DNA from: Phaeoceros laevis
Taxonomy: Eukaryota; Anthocerotophyta; Anthocerotopsida; Notothyladales
Direction: 5' to 3'
Assembly: GCA_049999765.1 (NCBI GenBank)
Contig: JBNGIQ010009413.1
Location: forward strand, 1-42,823
DNA length: 42,823 nt
Part shown: piece by piece, positions 32,501 to 42,823 of the stretch
Position numbering within the stretch: the first letter of the stretch is position 1
Layout of the letters: the number at the start of each line of letters is the position of its first letter
Position numbers and translations under genes: made by a program
Notes under the pieces: model-generated
Told to the model about the DNA's origin: nothing
Databases searched by the model: none
What the model saw: only the letters and a program-made list of their open reading frames with translations

Positions 32501-33088
32501 CAAAAGACAGTACAGACTATCTCTTGAAACAAAAGCTCCTCGAGCGGCTTCCACTTCCAGCTCTTGAAAAGCTTCCTTGAGCCGCCCCATTTTGCAGAGC
32601 TTGTTCCAGTCTTCATGGTCACGCGGCACTTCTGTAAATTCAACCCTGCACATCTCACGATAAGTTAATGGGTGTACCGAAACGGGGACAACACATTCAC
32701 GTACATGACTTACGATAGCCAGCACAGACCATCTGCCAACAAATAAGGTTTACCTCATGTAATCCTTGAGCTGACTTGCATCCGCAGAGCTATGGCCTTC
32801 AACCGATTGCTGCAGACATCTCAAAACTCCCACAGGGCGTAACCTGCGAAGCCTGCCCTCCCTTCCGCTGCTGCGAACAATGTCGGCGGCGCATGCCTTG
32901 AGCATCACCTCGTCCTCGGAGTGAAGAGCTGGATATCGCCAATTCTCCCATACGGCGGGTGTCCGAGAGCACCATCTAGTACCGGCAAGGAGGACAACCC
33001 CTTGCGTTTTCTTTCCAGCGTCACTTGCAAGTGAACTGAGATTCCCGATGGAATTTAAACTTATATGCGCCTCCGACTCCTCCCCCAT
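29591..33088 (-). CDS. PLS-DYW pentatricopeptide RNA-editing factor with one 5' intron
   Basis: Exons 33088-32754 and 32645-29591 join in phase (AG|G at the junction) to give 1129 residues. Without the first exon the long frame opens only at a GTG or an internal ATG, which supports the spliced model. The N terminus (about 110 residues) is Arg/Ser-rich and could target an organelle. About seven PLS triplets follow, each marked by a VTWN/VTWS-type P repeat ending YAQHGLGQEA or similar, then E1/E2-like repeats and a DYW domain with HAE (1061-1063) and CNHCH (1089-1093). The last residues are CSCGDKL, not DYW. The catalytic zinc residues are kept, so C-to-U deaminase activity is expected. Most land-plant genes of this class lack introns. 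It is head-to-head with PRP16. Confidence 0.92.
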
Positions 33089-33221
33089 TTATGAACACTT
33101 ATTATTATTACACAGACCGCTTCGCGCCTTCGCTTCGCCTATAGTGCGCAGGCTCTGTTGGAGAATGCCCGGGCGGTGGAGGCCTTAGACCCCTCGGTTA
33201 CGTCTGTAGCGGTAAGCAACG
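33089..33221. promoter_or_regulatory. divergent promoter between DYW-PPR gene and PRP16
   Basis: Only 133 bp lie between the two start codons (33088 on minus, 33222 on plus). The stretch holds a TTATTATTATTA tract near the PPR gene and CG-rich sequence near PRP16 (CTTCGCGCCTTCGCTTCGCC at 33121-33140). It must hold both 5'UTRs and both core promoters. Confidence 0.6.
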
Positions 33222-36200
33222 ATGCTTGCGCAGGGCGTTGTGGAGCGACTGGAGGGCGAGGTGCAGGCCAAACGAGGATTGCAATCTGCAGGAACCGACC
33301 GCGTGGTGTTCAAGGTCCCGGCTGACCGCAAGTCTGTGCTAGGTAAGCGGGGTTCTCTGTGGAAATGCATGCTTTCTGCCACTGTACAAGGTGGAGATTC
33401 TAAGCTAAGCGTTGCCTTTGCGGGCTTGAAATCACAGGCTTGGATGCGTTGGCGAGAGCTAAGAGGGCAGCTGAGGGCGAGACAACAGGAGACGGCAGTC
33501 GCACGTCAATTTCCTTGTCAGCTGGGGATGGAGCTTATGAGAGGACTGAAGGGGAGGGAGAGGCTGAGGATGCGGCGGGAATCGGCCCCAGAAGTGCAGT
33601 GGTCCGGAACTACCGTTCTTTGCGGCCGCCGGATACACCCTCTCATCCAGGAGGTGTCAACGAGCATGTAGCTGCCTCGATTGCAAGGCGAGAAAAGGAC
33701 AGAAGGCCACCCCTAGACCCGGCCCGCCGTGTCACCAGCGGTAGCAGCAGCGGTAACGACCGCTCGTATCCCTTCCAAGATAGGCACAAGCGCTCTAGGT
33801 ACGAGGAGCGGGAGTCGGAAGATAGGCATGGACGTTCAAGAGATGAGGATCGTGAACGGGAGTCCTACTCTTCCAGAAGCAGTAGCAGAGGGCCCCGGAG
33901 AAGCTCGAGCTCAGCGTGGGATGATGGCCGTTGGGAGTGGGAGGATACTCCAAGGCGTTCTAGCTCTTCCAGGGATCACTCTAGACCCCCTCCTTCTCCG
34001 GTACCGTCTTTCTTTCCACCTTCACCTGCTGAGTCCACTATGGTGTCCCCTTGGCAAGGCGGAGACACTCCTTATGGCTCACGCTCACCCTGGGATATGG
34101 TTTCTCCATCACCTGCTAGAATCCGTGCAGGGAGCGGTTCGTCTCATTCTTCTGTCAACGCAATGGGCAGAAAATCGCATCAGATGAGTTTTAGGATGCA
34201 ACGGGGTACGTCCTTAGAGGAACCGGATGGGGGGCCCGTCTTTCGAAGTAGAAGCAAGGTAGGTGCTGAAGAGGAGCTTGACCCAGCAACTTTGGCAGCA
34301 GAGATGGAAGCCGCTGAACGGGAGGCTGACAGGTCGTGGTATGACAGAGATGAGGGTTCTACGTTTGAGGCCGAAGTAAGTGAACCTTTTCTAGGGGATG
34401 AGGCCACATTCAAAAAGAGAGAAGCTCAGCTGGCAAAGCGGTTGACAAGGAGGGATGGAACTCAAATGGGTCTGGCACAGAGTAAGAAACTTTCCCAGCT
34501 GAGCGCAGACAATGCGCAATGGGAGGACAGGCAATTGCTTCGATCTGGTGCAGTGCGAAGTACTGAACAGCAGACCGAGTTTGACGATGAAGAAGAAAGC
34601 AGAGTGATTCTACTTGTTCATGACACCAAGCCACCATTTCTGGACGGTAGGGTTGTGTACACCAAGCAGTCAGAGCCAGTAATGCCAGTAAAGGATCCAA
34701 CATCAGACATGGCTATCATAGCTAGGAAAGGGTCTGCTCTTCTTAGGGAAATTCGAGAAAAGCAGAGCCAGAACAAATCCCGTCAGAGATTTTGGGAGCT
34801 AGCAGGATCTAAGCTTGGAAACATCTTAGGTGTACAAAAGACTGAGGATCAGGTTGATGCCGACAATACAGATGTAGGTGATGATGGTGAGGTGGACTTC
34901 AAGAAGAATGCCAAGTTCGCTACACATCTGCAAGGGAAGTCTCAGGCTGCTAGTGATTTTGCAAAGACCAAGACTCTACAAGAGCAGCGGCAATATCTGC
35001 CCATATATTCAGTGAGGGATGACCTGCTTCAGGTGATACGGGAAAATCGCGTTATAGTGGTTGTTGGAGAGACTGGGTCCGGTAAAACAACTCAGATGAC
35101 CCAGTATCTGCATGAAGATGGGTATACCAAAGCTGGCACTGTTGGTTGCACACAGCCTAGACGAGTTGCTGCAATGAGTGTTGCGAAACGGGTTAGTGAC
35201 GAGATGGATTGCGACCTTGGTGACAAGGTTGGTTATGCCATTCGGTTTGAGGATGTCACTGGGCCGAACACTGTCATCAAGTATATGACAGACGGTGTAT
35301 TGCTTCGTGAGACTTTGAGAGAGTCGGATCTGGATAATTACACTGTTGTGATTATGGATGAGGCTCATGAAAGGTCTTTAAATACGGATGTGCTCTTTGG
35401 TATCTTGAAACAGGTGGTTGCCCGTCGCAGAGATTTCAAGCTCATTGTAACCTCAGCAACCTTAAATGCGCAGAAGTTTTCTAATTTTTTTGGCAGTGTT
35501 CCAATCTTCCACATTCCAGGAAGAACTTTTCCGGTCAACATCCTATACAGCAAGACTCCGTGTGAAGACTATGTGGATGCAGCAGTCAAGCAAGCATTGT
35601 CCATACATATAACATCTCCACCGGGCGATATTCTTATATTTATGACAGGGCAAGATGAAATCGAGTGCTGCTGTTTTGCTCTTCAAGAGCGTATTGACCA
35701 ACTGGAATCTACTTCAGAGAAATCTGTGACTCCTTTGTCCATTCTTCCAATATACTCTCAATTGCCTGCTGACTTGCAGGCTAAAATATTTCAGAAGGCG
35801 GAGGACGGTGCCCGCAAGTGTATCATAGCAACTAACATTGCTGAGACATCCTTGACTGTAGATGGCATTTACTATGTGATTGACTCGGGCTATGGCAAAA
35901 TCAAGGTTTACAACCCTAGAATGGGTATGGATGCCTTGCAAGTTTTTCCTTGTAGTCGTGCTGCAGCAGATCAACGTGCCGGTAGGGCAGGTAGAACTGG
36001 TCCAGGTACATGCTACCGCTTATTCACTGAGTCAGCATATCAAAATGAAATGTTACCAAATCCAGTGCCAGAGATTCAACGTACCAACTTGGGCAATGTG
36101 GTTTTGCTGTTGAAGTCCCTGAAGATTGACAACTTGCTGGACTTTGACTTCATGGATCCACCCCCACAAGAAAATATTCTGAATTCCATGTACCAGCTGT

Positions 36201-37096
36201 GGGTTCTTGGTGCTTTGGATAATGTTGGCAATTTGACATCACTGGGAAGGAAGATGGTGGAGTTCCCTCTTGACCCATCCTTAGCAAAGATGCTGTTGAT
36301 GGGCGACGACCTGGGCTGCGTCAGTGAAGTGTTGACCATTGTTTCCATGTTGTCTGTTCCATCAGTATTCTTCAGACCCAAGGACCGTGCTGAGGAAAGT
36401 GATGCTGCAAGGGAGAAGTTCTTTGTGCCAGAAAGTGACCACCTCACACTTCTCAATGTGTATCAGCAGTGGGAATCCAACCAGTACCGGGGTGACTGGT
36501 GTAATGACCATTTCTTGCATGTGAAGGGCCTACGCAAAGCCCGAGAGGTGCGTTCACAATTGTTGGACATCCTGAAGATGCAGAAGATCAACTTATCATC
36601 GTCCCCATCCGATTGGGACATGGTTCGGAAAGCAATCTGTTCGTCCTACTTCCACAATGCTGCTCGACTGAAAGGTGTTGGAGAGTATGTCAACTGCAGG
36701 TCTGGCATGCCTTGTCACTTGCATCCCAGCAGCGCCTTGTATGGGCTAGGATACACCCCAGACTACATCGTCTACCACGAACTGGTCCTGACTTCCAAGG
36801 AGTACATGCAGTGTGTCACAGCTGTAGAGCCACAGTGGCTTGCAGAGCTGGGCCCTATGTTCTTCTCAGTGAAGGACTCCAATACCTCTCGACTAGAACA
36901 GAGGCGGAAACAGAGGGAGGAAAAGACAGCCATGGAGCAGGAGATGGACGATCTGCGCAAAAGGCAAGCTCTGGAAGGAGAGATGAAAAAGGAGAAAGAG
37001 CAGGCGGCACGTCTGAAAGAGCGACAAACGTTGTCCACTTTTGGAAGAAGGGAACCTGGAACTCCAATGCGCACTCCAAGGCGGTTGGGTCTCTGA
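33222..37096 (+). CDS. PRP16: PRP16/DHX38-type DEAH-box spliceosomal RNA helicase
   Basis: PRP16 uses ATP to remodel the spliceosome after the first step of splicing. Exons 33222-33342 and 33438-37096 join in phase to 1259 residues, almost the length of the Arabidopsis orthologue CUV. The N-terminal third has an RS/RE-rich tract ([20 protein letters not shown] and [15 protein letters not shown], about residues 155-215). The helicase core shows [10 protein letters not shown] (Walker A, about residue 584), [19 protein letters not shown] (about 680), [21 protein letters not shown] and [13 protein letters not shown] winged-helix/ratchet region and OB fold follow, and the C terminus is rich in Lys, Arg and Glu ([12 protein letters not shown]). 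The second exon codes for over 1200 residues without interruption. AATAAA at 37191 is a possible poly(A) signal. Confidence 0.96.
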
Positions 37097-38040
37097 TCGT
37101 TCCTTTTCTGCTGCGGTTAGAAGGTTCTGTCTTGTTGTACTGTTACAGACCTTGAGTCCTAATTGAAGTAGACTAACTAACAAACATTGAAATAAATCGC
37201 GCTCTTCCTTGGCCTCCACCATTTGCGCATTCCTGGCTTTAAACGAAATTGCTCCTGGTTGGGCCATCTGCCTCCATCCGAAGAATTTGGATGCAGCACT
37301 CCGAGTCCCACACGGTAACACGGTGTCCGGAAGAGATAGGTGTGGAATGTAGATGCGGATTGCTCAGTTCTTGCGAGATGTTTGTGCGTGGCAATTTCTG
37401 CTCATCCATGTCCTTCATGGCTATAAGGCCACGTGTTGCGCCAAGGCGGTCATGCTACGTAGATAACTTGTTGTACAATTGTATAATACCGTAAACCACA
37501 GGTGGACTGACATTTGCTTGGTGCACTGTCAGCATTCGCACAAGCCGCATTGCCAGGATCAGGACCTTCGCCATTTGCCGGCCTGTGATACATGTCATGT
37601 GGGACGTGGGCGGATACCGCGGTGACGCGGACGCGGAAAGGTCCAGATATGGGAGAGGAAACCGTGGCAGAGTCCTTCAATTGAGTCAATCTGTCGTTTC
37701 CCGCTCCACGATGGCTACAGGTGTCGGCACTGCACCACCCTGCTGCTGACGACGTTCCTTTTTCAGACTCGGTTTCTCTCGATACCCGCACATTCCCTGC
37801 TCCCGCCACTGCAGGCCCCCAGATTGGCCCTAGCTTGGATTCCTCGGGATTCCGCGCCGCAGAGTACACTATTATCACGGGATTCCACCGCCCCTGTCTC
37901 TGCCTCTGCTCTCCTTCTTCGGTGCGCAAGGGAGAGCTTGAAGCTTGTGAATTGCGGGCATTCTGGAGGATTGAGTTGGAGGGTATTCGTGTGTGAGGAT
38001 GTTGGGGGAACCGTTTCGTCCTTGATGTTTGCTTGCACGT
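37097..38040 (+). other. PRP16 3' flank and hydrolase promoter, no gene
   Basis: The first hundred bases are the PRP16 3'UTR. The rest has no convincing gene and probably carries the promoter and first untranslated exon of the hydrolase gene. An E2F-like TTTCCCGC is at 37697-37704, about 490 bases before the hydrolase ATG; its meaning is unclear. Confidence 0.4.
37191..37196 (+). terminator. possible poly(A) signal of PRP16
   Basis: AATAAA lies 95 bases after the PRP16 stop codon. Plant poly(A) signals are loosely defined, so this rests on position and the exact hexamer only. Confidence 0.35.
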
Positions 38041-38120
38041 GTAAGAGATTGGCTAGACCCTAAGTTGTTCCCTCCTCTCCCCTCTCGGTGTGCACTTGTA
38101 TTCTGCTAATCCCCCCCCAG
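38041..38120 (+). other. probable 5'UTR intron of the hydrolase gene
   Basis: GTAAGAG at 38041 is a strong donor and a pyrimidine-rich tract ending CCCCCCCCAG at 38111-38120 a strong acceptor, 80 bp apart. The intron would sit 67 bases before the start codon of a gene with no coding introns. Confidence 0.55.
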
Positions 38121-38187
38121 GTTGTGAGGCAGAGAGGTAGAGATCCTAGGTTTATGGTCCTGTAAGGTGGCTTGACTAGGTTTGGAG

Positions 38188-39369
38188 ATGGAAGCGGCAA
38201 AGTCGGGCATGGATGGGACCTTTTTGGTATTGCAGAAGCTAGGGGGAACCGCTGGCCTGTTCGCGCTGATCTGCTTCACCTTGACTGCAGCTCTGCTGCG
38301 GTTGCAATCTCTCCTTGCCAAGCGGGTGAGCTCCAAGAAGGCGCCAGAGCGGGCAGAGCCGTGGTCAAGTGAGGGCTTTGGACCCGGCTGGGAGGTGCCG
38401 CATGCTCTGGATTGGGCGCCTGCACGGCGCCGCACTCGAGCTGCGTACCAGAGAGCCAAGGGGCAGCAGGAGCATGTTCTGTTTTCTGACCAGATTCCAG
38501 AGGCCAAGACGGAGGAGTCCTTGGTCAAAAACTCCCGGGATCAGACCATCTTCTCCAAGAGCTGGCTTCCCAAGGCTGGAAAGCCTAAGGCGGTGGTGTG
38601 CTACTGCCATGGCTACGGGGACACTTGCACGTTCTACATCGAGGGCATTGCGAGATACATCGCATCGAAGCAGTACGCGGTGTGCGCCCTGGATTATCCT
38701 GGGTTCGGCCTCTCCTCTGGCCTGCACGGCTACATCCACAGCTTCGACCAGATGGTGGATAGCGTGGTGGAGCATTTTGCCAGTGTGAGAGCGAGGCCGG
38801 AGTTCCAAGGGCTTCCGTGCTTCCTCTTCGGCCAGTCGATGGGGGGCGCAGTGGCATTGAAGGTTCACTTCATGGAGCCGGACGCCTGGAACGGGGCGGT
38901 GTTGGTGGCCCCAATGTGCAAGATGGCGGAGGCTGTCACACCTCCGTGGCCGGTGGTGCAGGTGCTCAAGGGCCTGGCTCAGGTGCTGCCCAGGGCGAAG
39001 CTGGTACCCAACAAGGATCTGGCTTTCCTGGCCTTCAAGGAGGAGGACAAGAGGACTAAGTGTAGGGAAAACGTGGTAGCATACAAGGACCAGCCCCGCC
39101 TGCGCACAGCTCTGGAGCTTCTCAAGACCACAGAGGAGATCGAGAGGCGGCTGCGGCAAGTGAGTCTGCCTCTTCTGGTGCTTCATGGGGCTGCTGACAG
39201 GGTGACAGATCCCTCCGTCAGCCAGGCTCTGGTGAACCAGGCCAGCAGCGAGGACAAGAAGCTCGTCCTCTACGAAGACGCTTGGCACTCCATTTTGGAA
39301 GGAGAGTCAGACGAGGCCATCTTCCGGGTGCTGGATGACATCGTCAGCTGGCTTGACCAACACTCTTGA
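38188..39369 (+). CDS. alpha/beta hydrolase, monoacylglycerol lipase-like (caffeoylshikimate esterase family)
   Basis: One exon, 393 residues, starting at the ATG at 38188 (the frame is open a little upstream only from a TTG). Residues about 22-42 form a hydrophobic stretch that may anchor the protein in a membrane or serve as part of a targeting signal. The hydrolase core shows CYCHGYGDTCTFY (oxyanion side), LDYPGFGLSSGLHGYI, the nucleophile elbow GQSMGGA with Ser217, Asp337 in GAADRVTDP and His367 in EDAWHSILEG. That is the full triad of the plant monoacylglycerol lipase family, which cleaves monoacylglycerols, lysophospholipids or, in caffeoylshikimate esterase, a lignin precursor ester. 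The exact substrate cannot be told. The gene is GC-rich and lacks the coding introns usual for this family. Confidence 0.92.
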   Translation: MEAAKSGMDGTFLVLQKLGGTAGLFALICFTLTAALLRLQSLLAKRVSSKKAPERAEPWSSEGFGPGWEVPHALDWAPARRRTRAAYQRAKGQQEHVLFSDQIPEAKTEESLVKNSRDQTIFSKSWLPKAGKPKAVVCYCHGYGDTCTFYIEGIARYIASKQYAVCALDYPGFGLSSGLHGYIHSFDQMVDSVVEHFASVRARPEFQGLPCFLFGQSMGGAVALKVHFMEPDAWNGAVLVAPMCKMAEAVTPPWPVVQVLKGLAQVLPRAKLVPNKDLAFLAFKEEDKRTKCRENVVAYKDQPRLRTALELLKTTEEIERRLRQVSLPLLVLHGAADRVTDPSVSQALVNQASSEDKKLVLYEDAWHSILEGESDEAIFRVLDDIVSWLDQHS

Positions 39370-40261
39370 GCTAGAATTGCTCTGATTGCTGTTCTCAATG
39401 TAAGCTAGTGTACAGAAAGCTCAGTCACTGTAGCAGGCTCCATTGCTCTTATGCTGTGCCCCTGACCCTCAGTAAAAGCTATGCCTTACCTTGATCCTGC
39501 AGGACAAGATGCAGGAATTTGCGAACATCAATCACATGGCTGTTGTGTCTTGTTTTCATTTAGCCTCTGTATGCTTGAGCTACTATTAAGTCTGTAAACT
39601 GGCCTCTTTGAGACTATCGTACCCGTGCTTCGTTGCCAGGTCAGTGCACTCTGATTATAGACCGTCGTTGAAATGACGCGGAACACCGAAACGGACTGCA
39701 TTTTGGGTTTACCTTGGGTAGGGGCCGCACAAACACGTTCCCCTGGTATGACAAGTGATGACGTCTGTACCCCAGTAGGGAGATAGTGGAATATACCGCT
39801 GCCGAAGTGCATTGGAAGAAATACCTCCAGGCCATCACCCTTCCTGGTCAGCGATACTCTTCGCCCAGGGTAGTACATGTGAAGGTTAAGCTCCACAGTT
39901 GTTATAGTATGCACCGTCGTGCTTAAAACTGTAATCACTATGGGGTAATTACAATCCCAACCACTTCTTGCTTGGCAGGCACTCAAAGTGGAAACGGCCG
40001 GACCGGGCCGGATGTTTCCCGCCACCGTCACACCGCCGTTCAAAAATTGTACCCTAACCCTTCGAGCGGGATCTGCTCGAAGAGTGCAGGATCGATCACC
40101 GCATTTCTGTCTCGCCGAAGAAGGATGCGCTCTTGGAGCGACGTGAGGGTAATCTGAGAAGGGCTCAATTGGATCCAAGCGTCTTAGAGTGGAGCACAGG
40201 CAGGCAGGAGTAGGCACTGATATCCAGCCGATTTACTGGCCACATCTGAGGCGGAGCAGCG
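39370..40261. other. hydrolase 3' flank and RPA1 promoter
   Basis: No gene is supported. A long minus-strand open frame (39528-40217) covers most of it, but it begins with no ATG and resembles nothing, so I treat it as chance. The right part is the RPA1 upstream region with an E2F-type site. Confidence 0.5.
40015..40022 (+). promoter_or_regulatory. E2F-type site upstream of RPA1
   Basis: TTTCCCGC fits the E2F consensus TTTSSCGC exactly and lies 240 bases before the RPA1 start codon. E2F sites are common in promoters of S-phase genes, including replication protein A genes in plants, so G1/S control is plausible. Confidence 0.6.
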
Positions 40262-42823
40262 ATGCAGTCCCCGCTGACGGCTGACGCCATTTTGGCGATC
40301 AGCACACGGAATGCTCAGGATATCCACCCGCTGGTACAGGTCATAGATATCAGACAGATTGGAAATGCGCAGACCACGCAAGAGCGGTTCAGGCTGGTGC
40401 TGTCAGACGGCAACTATCTGCAACAGGCCATGCTCGCAACGCAGCTGAATGATCTCGTCAAGAGTGGGAACTGTATGAAAAATTCTTGTGTTCGGTTGAA
40501 GGAGTATATCTGCAACACTGTGCAGAATAAGAAGTATGTGCATTCGGTACTTCCTGTCTGTTGGTGCTGGTTAGAGGATGTTAGGGCGGGTGCCTGATTC
40601 CTTGTTTGCTGTTGTTGTGACAGGATCATCATAGTGCTAAACATGGAGGTGGAAATTCTCACCGCAGAGCCATTTGGCGAGCCTGTGCAAGTACCGTTAG
40701 TGGACGACAAGGGGATTGCAAGTTCTGGACCCGCTCAGCAGCCTGTAGCACCTGCACAAGCTCCTCGACCTCCTCCGCAGCAACCTTATAATGCAGTCAG
40801 TAATGGCCCGAGGCCAGCAAGCACTGGAGGAAGTGTTAATACTGGACCGTCTCTGTCCTACAACGGGATGGCCTCCAACAGTCCGCAGTCTGGTGGGCTT
40901 CAAGGTGCAAGGACTGTCGGTGCAGCTCCTATGGATCCATCAGGAGGCTTCTCAGGCGGTGGGACAGGACGAGGGGCAGGGTATGGTGCTGGAGGGGGGC
41001 TCGACAATGCTGGCGGGGGCTTCAACAATGGTGGTGGGATAAGTCAAGGTGCATCTACTCCAGGATATGGTGTTGGCGGAGGGTTCAACAATGTTGGTGG
41101 GGCAGGACAAGGGCCATCTGCCCAAGGATACGGTGTTGGCGGGGGGCTCAATACTGGTGGACGACCAGGTCATGGACCATCTGGTGCAGGGATGGGTGGA
41201 GGTGGAGGGTACAACTCTGGTGGTGGAGGTCAATCGCAGTATGGTAGGAGCTCATATCAAGCTCGGGCTGAGTCTCAGCCTGCCTATTCAGGCAGGGGGC
41301 CAATTGTAAGGAATGAAGCGCCTGCTAGAATTGTGCCAATAAGGTCACTGAATCCATATCAGGGCCGCTGGACAATCAGAGCGAGGGTGACTGCTAAAGG
41401 TCCAAAGAAGCGGTACAATAAGGCAAGTGGTGATGGCTCGGTGTTTAGTTTTGATCTGCTAGATGCAGATGGGGGGGAAATACGTGCAAGTTGCTTCAAC
41501 AGAGCTGTTGATCAGCTTTTCGATGTCATAGAAGTGGGTAATGTCTATACTGTGAGCAAGGGAACTCTGAAAGCTGCGAATAAGCAGTGGAATCAATTGA
41601 AGAACGAGTGGGAACTGAATCTGGATCAAGCTTCCGTTGTGGAGCTATCTCCTGATGATGGCACAATACCCCAGCAGCAATACTCGTTTGTACCCATTAG
41701 CAGAGTTGAAGAACTGGACAACAATACTACGGTGGATGTCATAGGGATAGTGGTTTCGGTCAATCCAACACAGCCAATCATGCGAAAGACAGGACAAGAG
41801 ACTCAGAAAAGGTCGCTTCAGATACGGGACAAGTCTGGCAAGAGTGTGGAAATCACCATGTGGGAAGCATTCTGCAGCAAGCAAGGACAGGAACTTCAAG
41901 AGCTTTGTGACTCGGGTCAATCCCCGGTTTTGCTTGTGAAGGGAGGTCGCATCAGTGAGTTCAATGGTAAGTCGGTGGGAACCATAAGTACATCTATGCT
42001 TCTGATCAACCCAGATATGCAAGAAGCTCATTTGCTAAGGGAGTGGTTTGATCGGGAGGGTAAACATCAGGCCTGCCAGTCAGTTACAAAAGAAGGAGTT
42101 GGTGGCAGATCAGAGGTGCGCAAAACTATTGCTCAGATCAAGGACGAGGGGCTTGGGAGGTCGGGCAAACCTGACTGGATAGCAGTCAGAGCTACTGTGT
42201 CGTTCATTAAGCCAGACAACCCTTATTACACTGCATGCCCTTTAAAATCTGGCGACAGACAGTGCAACAAAAAGGTTACCAACGTGGGAGATGGTACTTG
42301 GAGGTGTGAGAAATGCAACCAGTCCATGAGTGAGTGTGACTACAGATACATGTTGTCTCTACAAGTGCAAGATCACTCGGGCACTACTTGGCTAACTGCT
42401 TTCCAGGAACCAGGTGAGGAGCTCTTGGAGATGCCTCCAAAAGAACTCCACCAGTTGAGGGAAGACCAGAACCCCAAGTACGGGGATGTCTTCCGCAGCA
42501 TCAGTCTCTCCCAGCGTGTGTTCAAACTGAAGGTTTTTGAAGAGAACTATAATGATGAGCAACGGGTTAAGTGCAACGTTGTCAAATCTGAAAGATTGAA
42601 CTATGTACAGGAGAGTGAGCTTCTGTTGGACCTCATCGGCAAACTAGTCAGAGGGGAGCCCATAAACACTATTTCAGGCGCTAACACGACGGCACCATCT
42701 GGCGGTAGTCTTTCTCAATATGAACGGGATGCAAGTAGACAGGCGACTACCAATTTTTCAAGAGTTGCTTCATATGGTCAAGGGGATAATCGACAGAACT
42801 CTTATGACAGCAATACATATGGC
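40262..42823 (+). CDS. RPA1: replication protein A large subunit (RPA70), 3' end beyond window
   Basis: RPA binds single-stranded DNA in replication, repair and recombination. Exons 40262-40533 and 40624 to the right edge join in phase; 824 residues are visible and the frame is still open. The N-terminal protein-binding OB fold covers about residues 1-105 (SDGNYLQQAMLATQLNDLV). A long Gly/Pro/Asn-rich linker with GYGVGGG-type repeats runs from about 115 to 320. DBD-A begins near 325 (IVPIRSLNPYQGRWTIRARVT), DBD-B near 447 (FVPISRVEELDNNTTVDVIGIV), and DBD-C near 605 with the zinc-binding Cys set YYTACPL, DRQC, RCEKC. A Ser/Gln/Asn-rich tail follows, as in plant RPA1 paralogues with a C-terminal extension. 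An E2F site lies upstream. Confidence 0.96.
40971..41160 (+). repeat. imperfect Gly-rich minisatellite in the RPA1 linker
   Basis: Three related units of about 75-90 bases, each with GGATATGGTGTTGGCGG-like DNA followed by a CAATxxTGGTGG stretch, encode GYGAGGG or GYGVGGG then FNN/LNTGG. The coding frame is kept. Confidence 0.6.

Noticed and set aside
37697-37704. E2F-type site upstream of the hydrolase gene
   Set aside because: TTTCCCGC is an exact match, but the distance of about 490 bases and the nature of the gene give no reason for S-phase control; another chance match lies at 21271.
38365-39288. 307-codon antisense open frame inside the hydrolase gene
   Set aside because: It is a shadow caused by GC-rich codon use in a well supported alpha/beta hydrolase gene with an intact catalytic triad on the plus strand.
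39528-40217. 229-codon open frame on the minus strand
   Set aside because: It starts from GTG, has no upstream ATG, shows no recognisable domain and covers the RPA1 promoter. It looks like a chance open frame.

Overview
The window is nuclear DNA of a green land plant. The evidence is GT-AG introns of about 60-270 bases, two organelle-type PLS-DYW pentatricopeptide (PPR) genes, a plant-style U1 snRNA gene, a GT47 exostosin glycosyltransferase, a plant-type glutaredoxin with a zinc-ribbon tail, and nuclear housekeeping genes (PRP16, RPA1, RNase H2A). DYW editing factors with little or no intron and compact introns elsewhere suit a seed-free plant (bryophyte or lycophyte), but the species cannot be fixed from the sequence alone.

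Layout: 1-3500 is mostly gene-poor and partly AT-rich, with a U1 snRNA gene at about 1268-1427 and a foldback repeat near 3081-3145. At 3508-3960 (-) lies a single-domain PDI-like thioredoxin protein. A 12-exon P-loop kinase gene (4337-6953, -) and a 9-exon RsmE-type rRNA methyltransferase gene (7040-8766, +) form a head-to-head pair with 86 bp between start codons. The last RsmE exon is broken by a 10-N assembly gap, and a diverged copy of its 3' end sits at about 12230-12625, beyond the first DYW-PPR gene (9413-11980, +). That PPR protein carries an N-terminal stretch resembling the PDF motif of organellar single-stranded DNA-binding (OSB) proteins. Next come a 4-exon GT47 gene (14143-16179, +), a one-exon glutaredoxin gene (17214-19499, -), an AT-rich island with three good exons of an unrecognised coiled-coil protein (22678-23255, +), an 8-exon RNase H2 subunit A gene (24770-26586, +), a one-exon F-box gene (26843-28375, -), a second DYW-PPR gene with one intron (29591-33088, -) head-to-head (133 bp) with PRP16 (33222-37096, +), a one-exon alpha/beta hydrolase gene with a likely 5'UTR intron (38188-39369, +), and RPA1, which runs off the right edge (40262 onward, +).

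There is no operon-like pathway. Themes that recur are RNA and DNA maintenance: spliceosome (U1, PRP16), organelle RNA (two editing factors, RsmE), and replication/repair (RPA1, RNase H2A). Exon models were built by hand from reading frame, splice sites and family resemblance; every model given is in phase, but none has been tested against transcripts.
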